Source of the DNA: SG8-30 sp963710135
GTDB taxonomy: Bacteria > Pseudomonadota > Gammaproteobacteria > Steroidobacterales > Steroidobacteraceae
Assembly: GCA_963710135.1 (NCBI GenBank)
Contig: CAVPYY010000010.1
Coordinates: 1-64,000 of the forward strand
Reading direction: 5' to 3'
DNA length: 64,000 bases
Under the pieces are notes generated by a model. The model searched no databases, was not told where the DNA came from, and worked only from the letters and a program-made list of their open reading frames with translations. Shown piece by piece: positions 1 to 8,342 of the stretch. Position numbers and translations under genes: made by a program. The number at the start of each line of letters is the position of its first letter. Positions within the stretch are counted from its first letter, which is position 1.

Positions 1-438
1 GCCGGACTTCGGTTGTCTGGCCGCCGTGCAGGGGCCGCGCAGGATTTGCCGCCGGCATCGCTCAACCACGCCTCGGCACCGCGGGCAGACGGAATCGCGC
101 CAGCGCCAGATCGATCGAGATCGCGCCGGGCGCATCGATGCGCACGCGCCAGAGCGTGTGCGGCATCGACTTCGCTCCAGCGCCGGGCAGCTTGCGTCGT
201 CGCGCAGGTCGACGCCAGCCTTGTGCATCAGCGCGTAGCGCGCGGCCGGCCCTTGTCGCCCAGCGCGTCCTCGGCCAGCGCCTTCTCGCGTTCAGCGGCG
301 GGACTTCCCCCGCGCGCGTGCCGCCGGATCGAGATCGGCGGACTCGTAACGTCCGGCCGGCAATTCGGCCGACTCGCCAACAGCCGGAAGATACTCAGGA
401 CCGGCGAGCCATAGCCCGCGAATGCAGATCGTTTCATC
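1..438 (-). pseudogene. Start of a secreted trypsin-like (lysyl-endopeptidase type) serine protease, frame-broken and cut by the window edge
   Basis: No single frame is open, but three minus-strand frames join into one plausible protein. It starts near 438 with a Lys/Arg then hydrophobic stretch. Next come PAGRYESADLDPAARAR, EREKALAEDALGDKGRP, RYALMHKAGVDLRDDA, then TLWRVRIDAPGAISIDLALA and ARFRLP, with GAEAWLSDAGGKS in another frame. The part 'WRVRIDAPGAISIDL..ARFRLP.GAEAWL' resembles the pro-region of secreted lysyl-endopeptidase-type proteases, from memory of the family. The catalytic domain would lie beyond base 1. At least three frame breaks occur within about 300 bases. This is either a decayed gene or poor sequence at a contig end. 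Confidence 0.45.
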
Positions 439-466
439 TCGATCTTCCGACACGGTTTGGTCAGAT

Positions 467-1150
467 TCAATTCGCGCCGGCGGCGCACGCGTGATGCGTC
501 GCACCGCCGTTCAGGGCCAGCGCTGTCTTCGACAATCCCGCGATTCCGGACAAAGTAGGCGCTCTTGTCCCTCTTCCTGCCGCCATGCCCGATTCGACAA
601 CCTTGCCAGCTTGATCCGCGCCGGACACCCGGTGATCGCCGTCGACACCGCCGAGGAGGTGCGTGTGGTCGAGAGCTTTCGCCACGTCATCGGCAAGGTT
701 CGGCGGCCGCTGTACAAGTGGAGCCTGAACATTCACAGCCGGGCGTGCTGGCTCTGCCTCGGCCAGCTTCCGCGCGCGGAGTCCTTCATTGAACGCCTCG
801 GCGACGCGCGTGATCTCGTCGACCGCCGCGTCATTTCGATCGATCATCGCTTCCTGCACGGCTGCAAGATCAAGACCCGATGTCGATCCCTGTGAGACTA
901 TCTTCTGCTCGGCTTGCTCCAGGCAATCCAGGTAGGTTTCTACGTCACGATTGAACGCCTGGACGGCCGTGCGTGTCGCACCCAGGGCATCGTCGCTGAT
1001 TCCGACCACCTGTGGCAAAGGGCGTCCCCAGATTGGACGTGCACAAACTGCGTCGAGTGCTACACCTGCGTCACGAGTGCGATCTTCGCCCTGCGCCAGC
1101 CCAGCGCCCGCCATACCGACAAGCCCGACCAACCACCACGATCCCTGCAT
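467..1150 (-). CDS. Signal-peptide protein of unknown function, doubtful C-terminal third
   Basis: The start at 1150 gives a short hydrophobic N-terminus (WWLVGLVGMAGAGLAQG) like a signal peptide with cleavage after AQG or AGLA. A polar, mostly helical region follows, with ISDDALGATRTAVQAFNRDV, 'YLDCLEQAEQKIV' and AVDEITRVAEAFNEGLRARK up to about residue 135. I do not recognise a family. From about residue 140 the frame lies antisense to the AAA-ATPase fragment at 583-726. The natural C-terminus was therefore probably lost, or ends near base 730. The N-terminal part is credible as a periplasmic protein; the rest is probably read-through. Confidence 0.45.
   Translation of the reverse strand: MQGSWWLVGLVGMAGAGLAQGEDRTRDAGVALDAVCARPIWGRPLPQVVGISDDALGATRTAVQAFNRDVETYLDCLEQAEQKIVSQGSTSGLDLAAVQEAMIDRNDAAVDEITRVAEAFNEGLRARKLAEAEPARPAVNVQAPLVQRPPNLADDVAKALDHTHLLGGVDGDHRVSGADQAGKVVESGMAAGRGTRAPTLSGIAGLSKTALALNGGATHHACAAGAN
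583..726 (+). pseudogene. Isolated N-terminal fragment of a Ycf46-like AAA ATPase
   Basis: The plus strand reads NLASLIRAGHPVIAVDTAEE, then VRVVESFRHVIGK and RRPLYKWSL. This resembles the first about 45 residues of Ycf46-type AAA ATPases, with 'I.AG.P.I.V.T.EE.RV' and 'P.Y.WS'. An ATG lies at 583 but needs one frame change to enter this frame. After about 726 the similarity stops and no Walker A motif follows. The sequence then runs, antisense, into the signal-peptide protein encoded from 1150. It looks like a truncated gene at a rearrangement or misassembly junction. Confidence 0.4.
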
Positions 1151-1331
1151 GCCCTTGACCTCCTTGTATGCCGCCGCCGCGTCTGTGAAGGGGCGACGGG
1201 CTCGCGACTCAGTTGCCGAAAGGATCAGGACGCATTGTCATCGGGGTGGTCTGTGCCAGGAACACGCAGACGCTGAGGAGCTCAGGCCCTGTTGGAAGCG
1301 AAGGATCACCACCCTCGAGTGACCGCAGACG

Positions 1332-1766
1332 TCAATTCTTGGTTTCAGCTGAGGCCTGGCGAGGCCTGCACTTGTCGTCCGTCTTCGCCCAGTATTCCTG
1401 GTCGTCGTCGGCCGAGTATTTCCAATCGCTGAGGGCTCCGGTCTCACGGTCCACGAGAACGGAAAGACGGGTGCAGGTCTTGTTGTTATAGCCCGCCACC
1501 AGATTCAAATAGGGTATGTAACTTGTAAAGCCCGCCGACTTGTAGATGCCTTCGTAGACCCACATGGTCTTGCCGTCTGCGCGCGGAATTGTCAGCGTAG
1601 GTATGCCCAGTGCCTGTTCGAGCTGTTCGGCAGTCGTGACGGTTTCCTGTGTCTGCTGGGCTACTTCCGGCTCCAGGTAAGCGCCCGCTGTCCCGCACCC
1701 CGCGACGAAAAGGCACATCAGCACTGCGCCCCATGTATGGCGTCTGCCCAAGGAGAATTCCTTCAC
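1332..1766 (-). CDS. BamE/SmpA-like small outer-membrane lipoprotein
   Basis: 144 residues. A signal sequence ends in a lipobox VAGC, with the lipidated Cys at about residue 24, so the protein should be lipid-anchored in the envelope. The mature part has 'TTAEQLEQALGIPTLTI', then MWVYEGIYKSAGFTSYIPYL and 'TRLSVLVDRETGALSDWKY'. This layout (a 'LG.P' turn, a tyrosine/tryptophan strand, then a strand reporting a constant) is that of SmpA/OmlA-fold lipoproteins. BamE proper is about the same size, but the sequence is not close enough to call it BamE. The gene is alone on its strand, 117 bp downstream of the DUF2817 gene. Confidence 0.6.
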   Translation of the reverse strand: MKEFSLGRRHTWGAVLMCLFVAGCGTAGAYLEPEVAQQTQETVTTAEQLEQALGIPTLTIPRADGKTMWVYEGIYKSAGFTSYIPYLNLVAGYNNKTCTRLSVLVDRETGALSDWKYSADDDQEYWAKTDDKCRPRQASAETKN

Positions 1767-1883
1767 GGTCGCTACTCCCTAGTTTGTGCGCAAAGTATGG
1801 ACCACGCTCCTTGTGACACGCCAGCCCGCTGGCTCGACAAGCGGCATGGACAACCGAACTACGTGAACGGTCGGTTGGGCAGA

Positions 1884-2966
1884 TCATGAAGACAGCGCCC
1901 GCGCCGCGCGCATGAAGAAGTCGGCCGTCCGGCCGTAGACTGCCGCCTTCCAGGCCGGGGTGTCTCCAAAGAATGCCTCGCGCACTTGCCGCCGGATTCC
2001 CGCCGCCTGCGTTTCGCTCACGCCGGACGTCGCATGCAGCCAGTGATCGGCCCGCAACGCGTCCACTACTTTGCCGATGGACTGCGTCCCGAACTCGAGT
2101 GCGACATACACCAACTCGACGTCGGGAAGGACTTCAGCAATGCCATCCGGCACGACGCCAACGACTTTCGCGGAAATCGAGTCGCCGGCATCGAGGCTGG
2201 TGACTTCGGGCCCGTACCAGGCCCGCGCCGTCTCCACCGACGACGCAGCGCCGATGGCAATCGGCTCGCCGTAAGCGGCCGGACCGAGCCCGGTATGGAT
2301 GTCGAGAACCGCCAGCATGCGCACCGCCGGCGGCAGGTGCTCGGCAATCAGGCGCTGCAAGGTCATAGCCGACCACGTGCGGCGCACCCCGCCGTAGAAG
2401 AGCCCCGCGGGCCGCGTGTACTGGCCCGTCGAGACTGCCGCCTGATAGGCGGCCATCCCGTGTCGCTCGATGAAATCGGCCAGCGCAGCGTCCGCGCTCG
2501 CGCGAACTGGACCGTCGATGTCTGCCGGCACCAGCCAGTCATGTAGATGTTCATACGCCTGCGAATCCGGCAGCGGGCGGGTGAAATCCACGAAGTTCCG
2601 GTTCAGGTCCACGCCGTCCTCATTCACTCGCCGAACCCACGCGAAACCATAAGGATTGAGCGCGTGCACCATCACCAGACACGTGGATGCCGGCAGCGCC
2701 TCATACAGGCGGTCCTGCAACAGGCCGACCTGGCAGCCGGAGCCGCAAAACGCCTCAACACCGTGCGTGCCGGAGACGATCAGCAACGCGCTCGAGCAGT
2801 CCTCGGCGCCGAGCCGGGCAACGTCGATTGCAAGGGGCTCCCCGGCAGGACCCACTTCGCCATGATGGACGTAGGAGGCAATTTCAGCCCCGGCCGAACG
2901 TGCTGTCTCCAGGAACAGCCGCCGAGCCTCGGCATATGACGCTGAGAAATACTGCTCGACTCCCAC
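1884..2966 (-). CDS. DUF2817 family metallo-carboxypeptidase-like protein
   Basis: 360 residues, cytosolic, no signal peptide. The N-terminus 'YFSASYAEARRLFLETA', the block SGTHGVEAFCGSGCQ (66-79), 'HALNPYGFAWVRRVNEDGVD' and 'LNRNF' (121-125) are the family signature. H68, E71 and H224 (LDIHTGLG) sit where M14-type carboxypeptidases hold zinc, and the Asn-Arg-Asn-Phe block is the substrate-side motif. Length is normal for the family. The substrate is not known to me, and a peptidase or amidase role is inferred from the fold. Monocistronic, just downstream of tRNA-Arg on the same strand. Confidence 0.85.
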   Translation of the reverse strand: MGVEQYFSASYAEARRLFLETARSAGAEIASYVHHGEVGPAGEPLAIDVARLGAEDCSSALLIVSGTHGVEAFCGSGCQVGLLQDRLYEALPASTCLVMVHALNPYGFAWVRRVNEDGVDLNRNFVDFTRPLPDSQAYEHLHDWLVPADIDGPVRASADAALADFIERHGMAAYQAAVSTGQYTRPAGLFYGGVRRTWSAMTLQRLIAEHLPPAVRMLAVLDIHTGLGPAAYGEPIAIGAASSVETARAWYGPEVTSLDAGDSISAKVVGVVPDGIAEVLPDVELVYVALEFGTQSIGKVVDALRADHWLHATSGVSETQAAGIRRQVREAFFGDTPAWKAAVYGRTADFFMRAARALSS

Positions 2967-3095
2967 GTCATCTCCCAGGCTCTTCGGCGGCCGGATGTTC
3001 CTGGCCGGAATCGTACGGCAGACGAATGCTCACCGTCCCGAGCGGCTCGTTCGACGGCGGCCGTTACGGACGGCCCACCCGGCAAGCTTGGGATT

Positions 3096-3171
3096 TGGTG
3101 CCCCGGATAGGAGTTGAACCTATGACCTGCCGCTTAGGAGGCGGCCGCTCTATCCACTGAGCTACCGGGGC
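3096..3171 (-). tRNA. tRNA-Arg (CCT)
   Basis: 76-nt cloverleaf on the minus strand. The acceptor GCCCCGG pairs with CCGGGGC. The anticodon stem GCCGC/GCGGC closes the loop CTCCTAA, giving anticodon CCT (codon AGG). The T-loop reads GGTTCAACTCC, discriminator A, and CCA is encoded. Confidence 0.95.
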
Positions 3172-3267
3172 GCAGCGCGAATGTTAGCGCAGCCGGCGAC
3201 CGCCGGGCGCCCGCGGCATCGCGGGGCGGCCCTGTCAGGCCGCCCCGTCCAGGCCAAAGCCCGCTAC

Positions 3268-3825
3268 TCAGTCGATCTTCTGGGCCGCATCGGTGACCGC
3301 ATGATCGACGGCCGTGGCCGCACTGTCGACCGCGCCGGCAGCACCTGACACCGCCTGCTCCGCCATCCGTTCGACCTTCGTGGTGGCCCGCCTCACGGTC
3401 TTCGCCGTGCTGCGAATGGCGGACTTGGCAGAGCGCTTCGCCGCCGCCGCACCCTTGCGCGTGCTGGAGGCCGCCCGCTTCACGGCCGCCTTGGCCTTGC
3501 CGGCGGCCGTCTTGGCAGCCTTCTTCACGGTCTTGCGCGCCGCGGCGGTCTCACTCGCCGACTTCTTGCGCAGGTCGGCTGCATGCGCCCGGGCGTAGGT
3601 CTGGATGTCCTTGAACCGGCCCGAAGCATCGCGCTTGGCGTAGAGCTTCTTGCCCGAAGCGCTGCGATGCGTAGTGCGCCTGGCCTTCTTCGCCTTGGTC
3701 TTCCTGGCGCCTGCTGCCTTGCGTGCCGGTGCCTTCTTCTTCGCAGCCCTGCGTGCCGGTGCCTTCTTCTTGGCGGCTTTCTTGCCCGCCGCACGCTTCT
3801 TCGTGGCCTTCTTCCTCGTCGCCAT
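3268..3825 (-). CDS. Histone H1-like Lys/Ala-rich DNA-binding protein
   Basis: 185 residues from the ATG at 3825, chosen because GAGGGAGG lies just upstream; the frame stays open 18 codons further. Residues 1-50 are repeats of 'KKAPARRAAKKKAPARKAAG'. A central folded-looking block follows, GKKLYAKRDASGRFKDIQTY then ARAHAADLRKKS, and the C-terminus is (A/K/R)-rich. The basic tails resemble bacterial H1-like proteins (AlgP/HC2 type) that coat or bend DNA. The LYA.RD..GRFKDIQTY block also occurs in small stand-alone proteobacterial proteins, from memory. Likely nucleoid-associated; function inferred from composition. It lies between tRNA-Arg and tRNA-Ala. Confidence 0.75.
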   Translation of the reverse strand: MATRKKATKKRAAGKKAAKKKAPARRAAKKKAPARKAAGARKTKAKKARRTTHRSASGKKLYAKRDASGRFKDIQTYARAHAADLRKKSASETAAARKTVKKAAKTAAGKAKAAVKRAASSTRKGAAAAKRSAKSAIRSTAKTVRRATTKVERMAEQAVSGAAGAVDSAATAVDHAVTDAAQKID

Positions 3826-3977
3826 GGTGCCTCCCTCGCAAACGTGACTCTTGGCGCGCGTGATCGCGGCGCATAGCAACGCTAGGCCGCGTCCGGCACG
3901 GAGTCAATTGCTGATTGCGAAGCGCGGAATCCGGATGGCAAGAAGGCCAGGGGGGTGCCCTGGCCTTCTCGTCGGTC

Positions 3978-4053
<76 letters not shown>

Positions 4054-4173
4054 ATGAAGCCCGCGGATTGTAAAGACGCCGCCCCGGCGCGGCAAGCGTG
4101 CCTTGCCGGGCGTCGCGCCCCGATCGAGACCATAATTCCGGTTCTCACCGGCCGATTCGATGGTGATCAGCGC

Positions 4174-4656
4174 ATGGAGAAACTCGAAATCCGCGACGCG
4201 CGGGCCGCGGATGTCCGGTTCCTGGTGGCCGGCAACCGCAGCATGGCGCGTGAAACCGAGGGCGTGGAGCTGGACCCTGCCCTGCTCGAACCGGGCGTCG
4301 CGGCGGTGCTCGCCGACCCTGCCCTCGGCCGCTATTTCGTAGCCGAGGCGTCGGGCGCCCCGCTGGGGCAGCTGATGCTCACCTACGAATGGAGCGACTG
4401 GCGCAACGGCGCATTCTGGTGGATCCAATCGGTGTTCGTGATCCCCGAGCAGCGCGGCCGGGGTGTATTCTCGGCCCTGTACCGGCACGCTGCGGATCTC
4501 GCCGGGCGAACGCCTGGCGTCTGCGGGCTCAGGCTGTATGTCGATCGCGGCAATGCGCGTGCCCAGGACATCTATGCACACCTCGGATTGCATCATTCGA
4601 ACTACGAGGTGATGGAAAGGGTCTTTCGCGGGCCGGCATCGCGCCGCGAAGACTGA
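4174..4656 (+). CDS. GNAT family N-acetyltransferase
   Basis: 160 residues. The GNAT fold shows in order: 'LEIRDARAADVRFLV' (strand 1/helix 1), 'RYFVAEASGAPLGQLMLTYE', 'WWIQSVFVIPEQRGRGVF' carrying the acetyl-CoA loop (Q/R-R-G-R-G), and 'GLRLYVDRGNARAQDIYAHL' ending in the typical 'N..A...Y..lG' motif. The start at 4174 is preferred because upstream codons run back into tRNA-Ala. The acceptor substrate cannot be told from sequence. It lies 24 bp upstream of the peroxiredoxin gene and is probably cotranscribed with it. Confidence 0.85.
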   Translation: MEKLEIRDARAADVRFLVAGNRSMARETEGVELDPALLEPGVAAVLADPALGRYFVAEASGAPLGQLMLTYEWSDWRNGAFWWIQSVFVIPEQRGRGVFSALYRHAADLAGRTPGVCGLRLYVDRGNARAQDIYAHLGLHHSNYEVMERVFRGPASRRED

Positions 4657-4680
4657 CGGACTGATGCCAGGGAGGCTGAA

Positions 4681-5139
4681 ATGCTCAAGAGTGGTGAGCG
4701 AGCGCCGGATTTCACGCTGCCGGACCAGGACGGCAAGGAACGCAGGCTGACCCAGCTTCTGAACGGGGAAGCCCTGATCCTTTATTTCTATCCGGCGGAT
4801 TTCACGCCGGGATGCACCAAGGAGGCCTGCGACCTGCGCGACCTGCATACGCAGATCCTGAGCGCCGGGCTCAAGATCGTCGGCATCAGCCCGCAGGCGC
4901 CGGAGAGCCACCGGCGCTTCCGGGAAAAGTTCGAACTGCCGTTCATGCTGCTCTCGGATGAACACAAGACCGTCATCAAGGCGTTTGGGGTGGACGGGCC
5001 GCTGGGCATCGGGGTCCGGCGCGCCACGTTCCTGATCGACCGCGGCGGCGTGATTCGCGACGCCGTGCTGGCGGATATTCGCGTCAACCGCCACAAGGAA
5101 TTCGTGGAAAAGGCCATCGCCGTACGCGGCGCGGCCTGA
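4681..5139 (+). CDS. bcp: Thioredoxin-dependent peroxiredoxin, BCP type
   Basis: 152 residues of the AhpC/TSA fold. The peroxidatic Cys45 lies in 'YPADFTPGCTKEAC'. Cys50, five residues on, is the resolving Cys position seen in E. coli Bcp, so an intramolecular disulfide is expected. The enzyme reduces H2O2 and organic peroxides in the cytoplasm using thioredoxin, and trxB lies 11 kb away in this window. GAGG of 'gggaggctga' precedes the ATG. Downstream it converges with the phosphatase gene, 12 bp away, with no clear terminator. Confidence 0.9.
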   Translation: MLKSGERAPDFTLPDQDGKERRLTQLLNGEALILYFYPADFTPGCTKEACDLRDLHTQILSAGLKIVGISPQAPESHRRFREKFELPFMLLSDEHKTVIKAFGVDGPLGIGVRRATFLIDRGGVIRDAVLADIRVNRHKEFVEKAIAVRGAA

Positions 5140-5151
5140 AGCCCGGCTCGG

Positions 5152-5712
5152 TCAGGGCAGACGGATGGCCGTCACGTTGGCCCGGCTGAAATGCGGACGC
5201 GCCACGATATAGACGGTCGAGTAGTCCGCCTCGGACATCTGCGGCACCTTCTGGCCGGAGAGCTCACGAACGATCTCGTGGACCGTGTTGCTGTGCCCAA
5301 TGATCAGCACGCGCCCACCCGCAAACTCCTGCCGGGCCCGGCGTGCCATCTGGTCCGGATCGCCGCTCTCAACCGTGATGACGGGGACGCCGAGTGCCGC
5401 CGCCAGCGGACGGGCGGTGTCCTGGCTGCGCCGGGTCCCGGACACGACGATGCCATCGACGACCAGCCCGCGCGAGGCTGAACCAAACAGCTCGACCAGG
5501 CCGACCGCGCGCAGCTCGCCGGCGAGCGACAAGGGGGGATCCATGCCGCCCTCCGCCGCCGCTTCAGCGTGGCGCATCACGAAGAACGTGGTGGTGGAGG
5601 CGGACAACACGGCCCAGGCAGCCGCAGCGAGCGCCAGCACGGCCACCAGCCCGGTGAGCCAGACGGGCATCAGGAACGGGCGGCGGCGAAGCTTGGCGTA
5701 TTCTTTGCGCAT
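5152..5712 (-). CDS. Membrane-anchored histidine phosphatase (SixA/phosphoglycerate-mutase superfamily)
   Basis: 186 residues from the ATG at 5712; upstream in-frame starts exist but lack hydrophobic or family sequence. Residues about 13-38 form one transmembrane anchor after a basic N-terminus, so the domain probably faces the periplasm. The phosphohistidine motif reads MRHAE (H48), Arg lies in 'VVSGTRRSQDTARPL', and the second His is H140 in 'VLIIGHSNTVHEIV'. All core catalytic residues of the branch are present. The classic RHG is RHA here, as in many SixA-like members. Substrate unknown. Confidence 0.8.
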   Translation of the reverse strand: MRKEYAKLRRRPFLMPVWLTGLVAVLALAAAAWAVLSASTTTFFVMRHAEAAAEGGMDPPLSLAGELRAVGLVELFGSASRGLVVDGIVVSGTRRSQDTARPLAAALGVPVITVESGDPDQMARRARQEFAGGRVLIIGHSNTVHEIVRELSGQKVPQMSEADYSTVYIVARPHFSRANVTAIRLP

Positions 5713-5959
5713 GACGACTGCTGTGGCGAGAGCGTAATGATAGCCCATCGGCGGCGCCCGGCATGAACGGATGCCAGCCGCCACCGCCGACGAAGACCCG
5801 TTCTCTGGGGGATCGTTCCAGTCGCTGTCGCGGGCCGTCGGCTCGGCGGCAGCAAGCTGCTCGAGCCCAACGGCGGGACACCACGGATCAGGCGCACGGG
5901 ACTGCGTTAAGATGCGCGCACGCGGGCACTCCCTGCCCGCCTCAAGAGGGGATCTCTAC

Positions 5960-6412
5960 GTGAACTCGATAAGAAAGACAATCTGCGCTCTGGCGCTCGG
6001 CGCCATGTCGATGACCTTCGCCGCAGGTGCCATGGCCGACGAGTGGCCGTTGACGCAGGGCGACTACTGGAACGTGACGGGAATCCATCTGAAGGACGGC
6101 GGCAGCCTGAAGTACGCACAGTGGCTGGCGGGCGAGTGGCGCGAGAACCAGGAATTCGCCAAGTCCAAGGGCTGGATCAAGGGCTACAAGATCGTCTCGA
6201 ACGTGTATCCCCGCGCCGGCGAGGCGGACATTTATCTCGTGACCATCATGGAGAGCGTCATATCCGGTGCCGAGGGCGAGAAGCGCCAGGCCGAATACAT
6301 GGAGTGGAAAAAGAAGTCCCTCGCCACCATGCAGGAAGAGAGTGGCAACCGGGCCGAGTATCGCGAAGTCCTCAGCAGTTCGCTGTTGCAGGAACTCACC
6401 TTCCGCAAGTAG
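5960..6412 (+). CDS. Small secreted/periplasmic protein of unknown function
   Basis: 150 residues from a GTG at 5960, chosen because AAGAGGGGA lies 8 bases upstream and the signal peptide starts there. The signal peptide runs to AMA/DEWP (about residue 26). The mature part has 'GDYWNVTGIHLKDGGSLKYA', then 'WLAGEWRENQEFAKSKGWIK' and 'EADIYLVTIMESVISGAEGE', and is rich in aromatic and charged residues with no cysteines. It reads like a single alpha/beta domain. I cannot place it in a named family. It ends before a strong bidirectional terminator. Confidence 0.7.
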   Translation: MNSIRKTICALALGAMSMTFAAGAMADEWPLTQGDYWNVTGIHLKDGGSLKYAQWLAGEWRENQEFAKSKGWIKGYKIVSNVYPRAGEADIYLVTIMESVISGAEGEKRQAEYMEWKKKSLATMQEESGNRAEYREVLSSSLLQELTFRK

Positions 6413-6438
6413 TCGACGACCGCTGCTCGCGGACAGCC

Positions 6439-6471
6439 AGAAACCCCGGCTTCGCGCCGGGGTTTCTGTTA
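6439..6471. terminator. Bidirectional intrinsic terminator
   Basis: A 12-bp perfect stem (AGAAACCCCGGC, 6439-6450, with its complement 6456-6467) closes a TTCGC loop. The A and T runs at either end let it work on both strands, between the converging genes that end at 6412 (+) and 6469 (-). Confidence 0.85.
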
Positions 6472-7083
6472 GCGGGTCTTGAACGACTCGAGCGCCGAGT
6501 CACAAAGCTTCAGCAAGGACGCGCTCGGCGAGCCCTTGCGTGCCGCCTCGGTCACGCTCTGCAGCGCGAGGCGCGTGACGCGCGCGCGATCGCGCTCCTG
6601 CGCGAGGGCGCTGGTCAGCTGCCTGATCGCCTTGTCCTTGGCATCCAGTTCGCCGATCAGCGGATCCCAGTGGCGATGACGGAAATGCTCCATCAGCGAC
6701 TCGACCACGGGTTGATGCCCGATCAGATAATCGAAACTGAAGTTGTCGACACGGAAGCTGGCCAGGCCTTCGATCTCACCCAGCAGATCGTCGGTAACCT
6801 GGTCGAACCCCATGCTCCAGTCCGAATACTCGCGGCTCTGGATCGCCTTGCGGCTCAACAACTCGATGTCCGCGTGCCGCGGGTCCTTCCAGATCTCCTC
6901 GACCAGCTTGTCGATGACCTCGTCCTCGCCCTCGATGGCCTGCAGGAACGTGCCGTTGGCATAGAGCAGCATGCCGGTGACGCCCCGCTCCCGGTTGTTG
7001 TCGCGACACTGCACCAGCAGCTCGAGCACCTGCTCGGCGCTGAACGGCTCGCTGGTTCGACTCACGTAGGACACCTGGATCAT
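6469..7083 (-). CDS. BLUF-domain blue-light photoreceptor with helical C-terminal extension
   Basis: 204 residues from the ATG at 7083 (MIQVSYVSRT); further upstream the open frame crosses tRNA-Ser. Residues 1-95 are a BLUF domain binding FAD. Photocycle residues are present: Tyr6, Asn29/30, Gln48 in GTFLQAIEG, and Trp89/Met91 in 'SDWSMGF'. 'RGVTGMLLY' is the core strand. Residues 95-204 hold no output enzyme. They are charged and helical ('LIGELDAKDKAIRQLTSALA', 'QERDRARVTR'), perhaps a coiled coil for a partner protein. Light sensing follows from family knowledge; the partner is unknown. Confidence 0.9.
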   Translation of the reverse strand: MIQVSYVSRTSEPFSAEQVLELLVQCRDNNRERGVTGMLLYANGTFLQAIEGEDEVIDKLVEEIWKDPRHADIELLSRKAIQSREYSDWSMGFDQVTDDLLGEIEGLASFRVDNFSFDYLIGHQPVVESLMEHFRHRHWDPLIGELDAKDKAIRQLTSALAQERDRARVTRLALQSVTEAARKGSPSASLLKLCDSALESFKTR

Positions 7084-7197
7084 TTCGCACCAAATCCGCA
7101 GACCGCTCGTGAAGACTTGATGGTACACGAGCCGCGTGACGGACAATGATCTCGGGCACGCTCCGTGCCGAACCAGGCGGTCAAACACATGCTGAAG

Positions 7198-7332
<135 letters not shown>

Positions 7333-7446
7333 GGCGCGCCGCGGGACTCGGCGGGGATTGTCGGTGCGGCCAGGAGTCGCCGCAAGGCCGGGAACCTGGG
7401 CGCGCCGCGGCGGTCCCATATAATATGAATTCCATTTCGTGTTAAC

Positions 7447-7475
7447 TTGTTCTGCAATCGGGGGATCCCTATACT
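7447..7475 (+). promoter_or_regulatory. Sigma-70 type promoter of the YccA-like gene
   Basis: TTGTTC (7447-7452) and TATACT (7470-7475) are separated by 17 bp. A ribosome-binding site AAGGAG (7491-7496) sits 9 bp before the ATG at 7506. Confidence 0.65.
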
Positions 7476-7505
7476 CCCCTGGAATTCTCCAAGGAGCCTG
7501 CTGTC

Positions 7506-8192
7506 ATGGAACGCCTGTCTGACGTCCGCCGCCCGGAAGCCGCGATCATCACCGCGCCGGCCTCCGCGCTCTCGACCAACAAGGTTCTCAAGAACACCTA
7601 TCTGCTGCTGGCCGCAACGCTCGGCTTCAGCGCGCTGACCGCCGGCGCGGCGATGGCGCTCAACCTGCCGCACCCCGGGCTGATCATCACCCTGGTGGGT
7701 TACTTCGGCCTGTTGTTCGCGGTGCACAAGACCGCCAACAGCGCGCTGGGCATCCTGTTCGTGTTCGCGCTGACGGGCTTCATGGGCTACACGCTCGGGC
7801 CGATCATCAGCGCCTACCTGCAGTTCCTGCCGAATGGCCACACCGTGGTGATGAACGCCTTTGGCGGCACCGCCATCACGTTCGTCGCGCTGTCCGCCTA
7901 CGCCATCAAGAGCGGCCGCAGCTTCTCGTTCATGGGCGGCTTCCTGATGGTCGGCATCATCACCGCCTTCCTGCTCGGCCTCGCGGCAATCTTCTTCGAG
8001 ATGCCGATGCTGTCACTGGCCGTGAGCGCGATGTTCGTACTGCTGATGTCGGGACTGATCCTCTGGCAGACGGGCGAGATCGTGAACGGCGGCGAGACCA
8101 ACTACATCCTCGCGACCGTCACCCTCTTCGTCAGCATCTTCAACCTGTTCACCAGCCTGCTGCACCTGCTCGGAATGGCGGGCGACGATTGA
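7506..8192 (+). CDS. yccA: Bax inhibitor-1/YccA family inner-membrane protein
   Basis: 228 residues. After a polar N-terminus of about 27 residues come seven hydrophobic segments. Family signatures are 'STNKVLKNTYLLLAATLGFS' (first segment with an R/K-N-TY entry), 'GFMGYTLGPIISAYL', and near the end 'EIVNGGETNYILATVTLFVS' followed by a 'FNLF..LL.LLG' tail. In E. coli YccA binds and modulates the FtsH protease; YbhL-type relatives are calcium-leak-like channels. Length fits YccA. It is monocistronic, with its own promoter and a strong terminator. Confidence 0.88.
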   Translation: MERLSDVRRPEAAIITAPASALSTNKVLKNTYLLLAATLGFSALTAGAAMALNLPHPGLIITLVGYFGLLFAVHKTANSALGILFVFALTGFMGYTLGPIISAYLQFLPNGHTVVMNAFGGTAITFVALSAYAIKSGRSFSFMGGFLMVGIITAFLLGLAAIFFEMPMLSLAVSAMFVLLMSGLILWQTGEIVNGGETNYILATVTLFVSIFNLFTSLLHLLGMAGDD

Positions 8193-8242
8193 ACCGGCGC
8201 CGCTGCCGTGCAATGGGCAGCGGCGGCTCGAGCCCTGAACTG

Positions 8243-8275
8243 GACGCCCCGCCCCGTGCGGGGCGTCTCATTTTC
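8243..8275 (+). terminator. Intrinsic terminator after the YccA-like gene
   Basis: Stem GACGCCCCG (8243-8251) pairs with CGGGGCGTC (8259-8267) over a 7-base loop, followed by TCATTTT. Confidence 0.8.
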
Positions 8276-8342
8276 GCAGCAGGACTGCACTCAACGCGGA
8301 CTGCACCCCGCATGCCCCGCCCGGCGGGGCTAAGCTTGCCGG

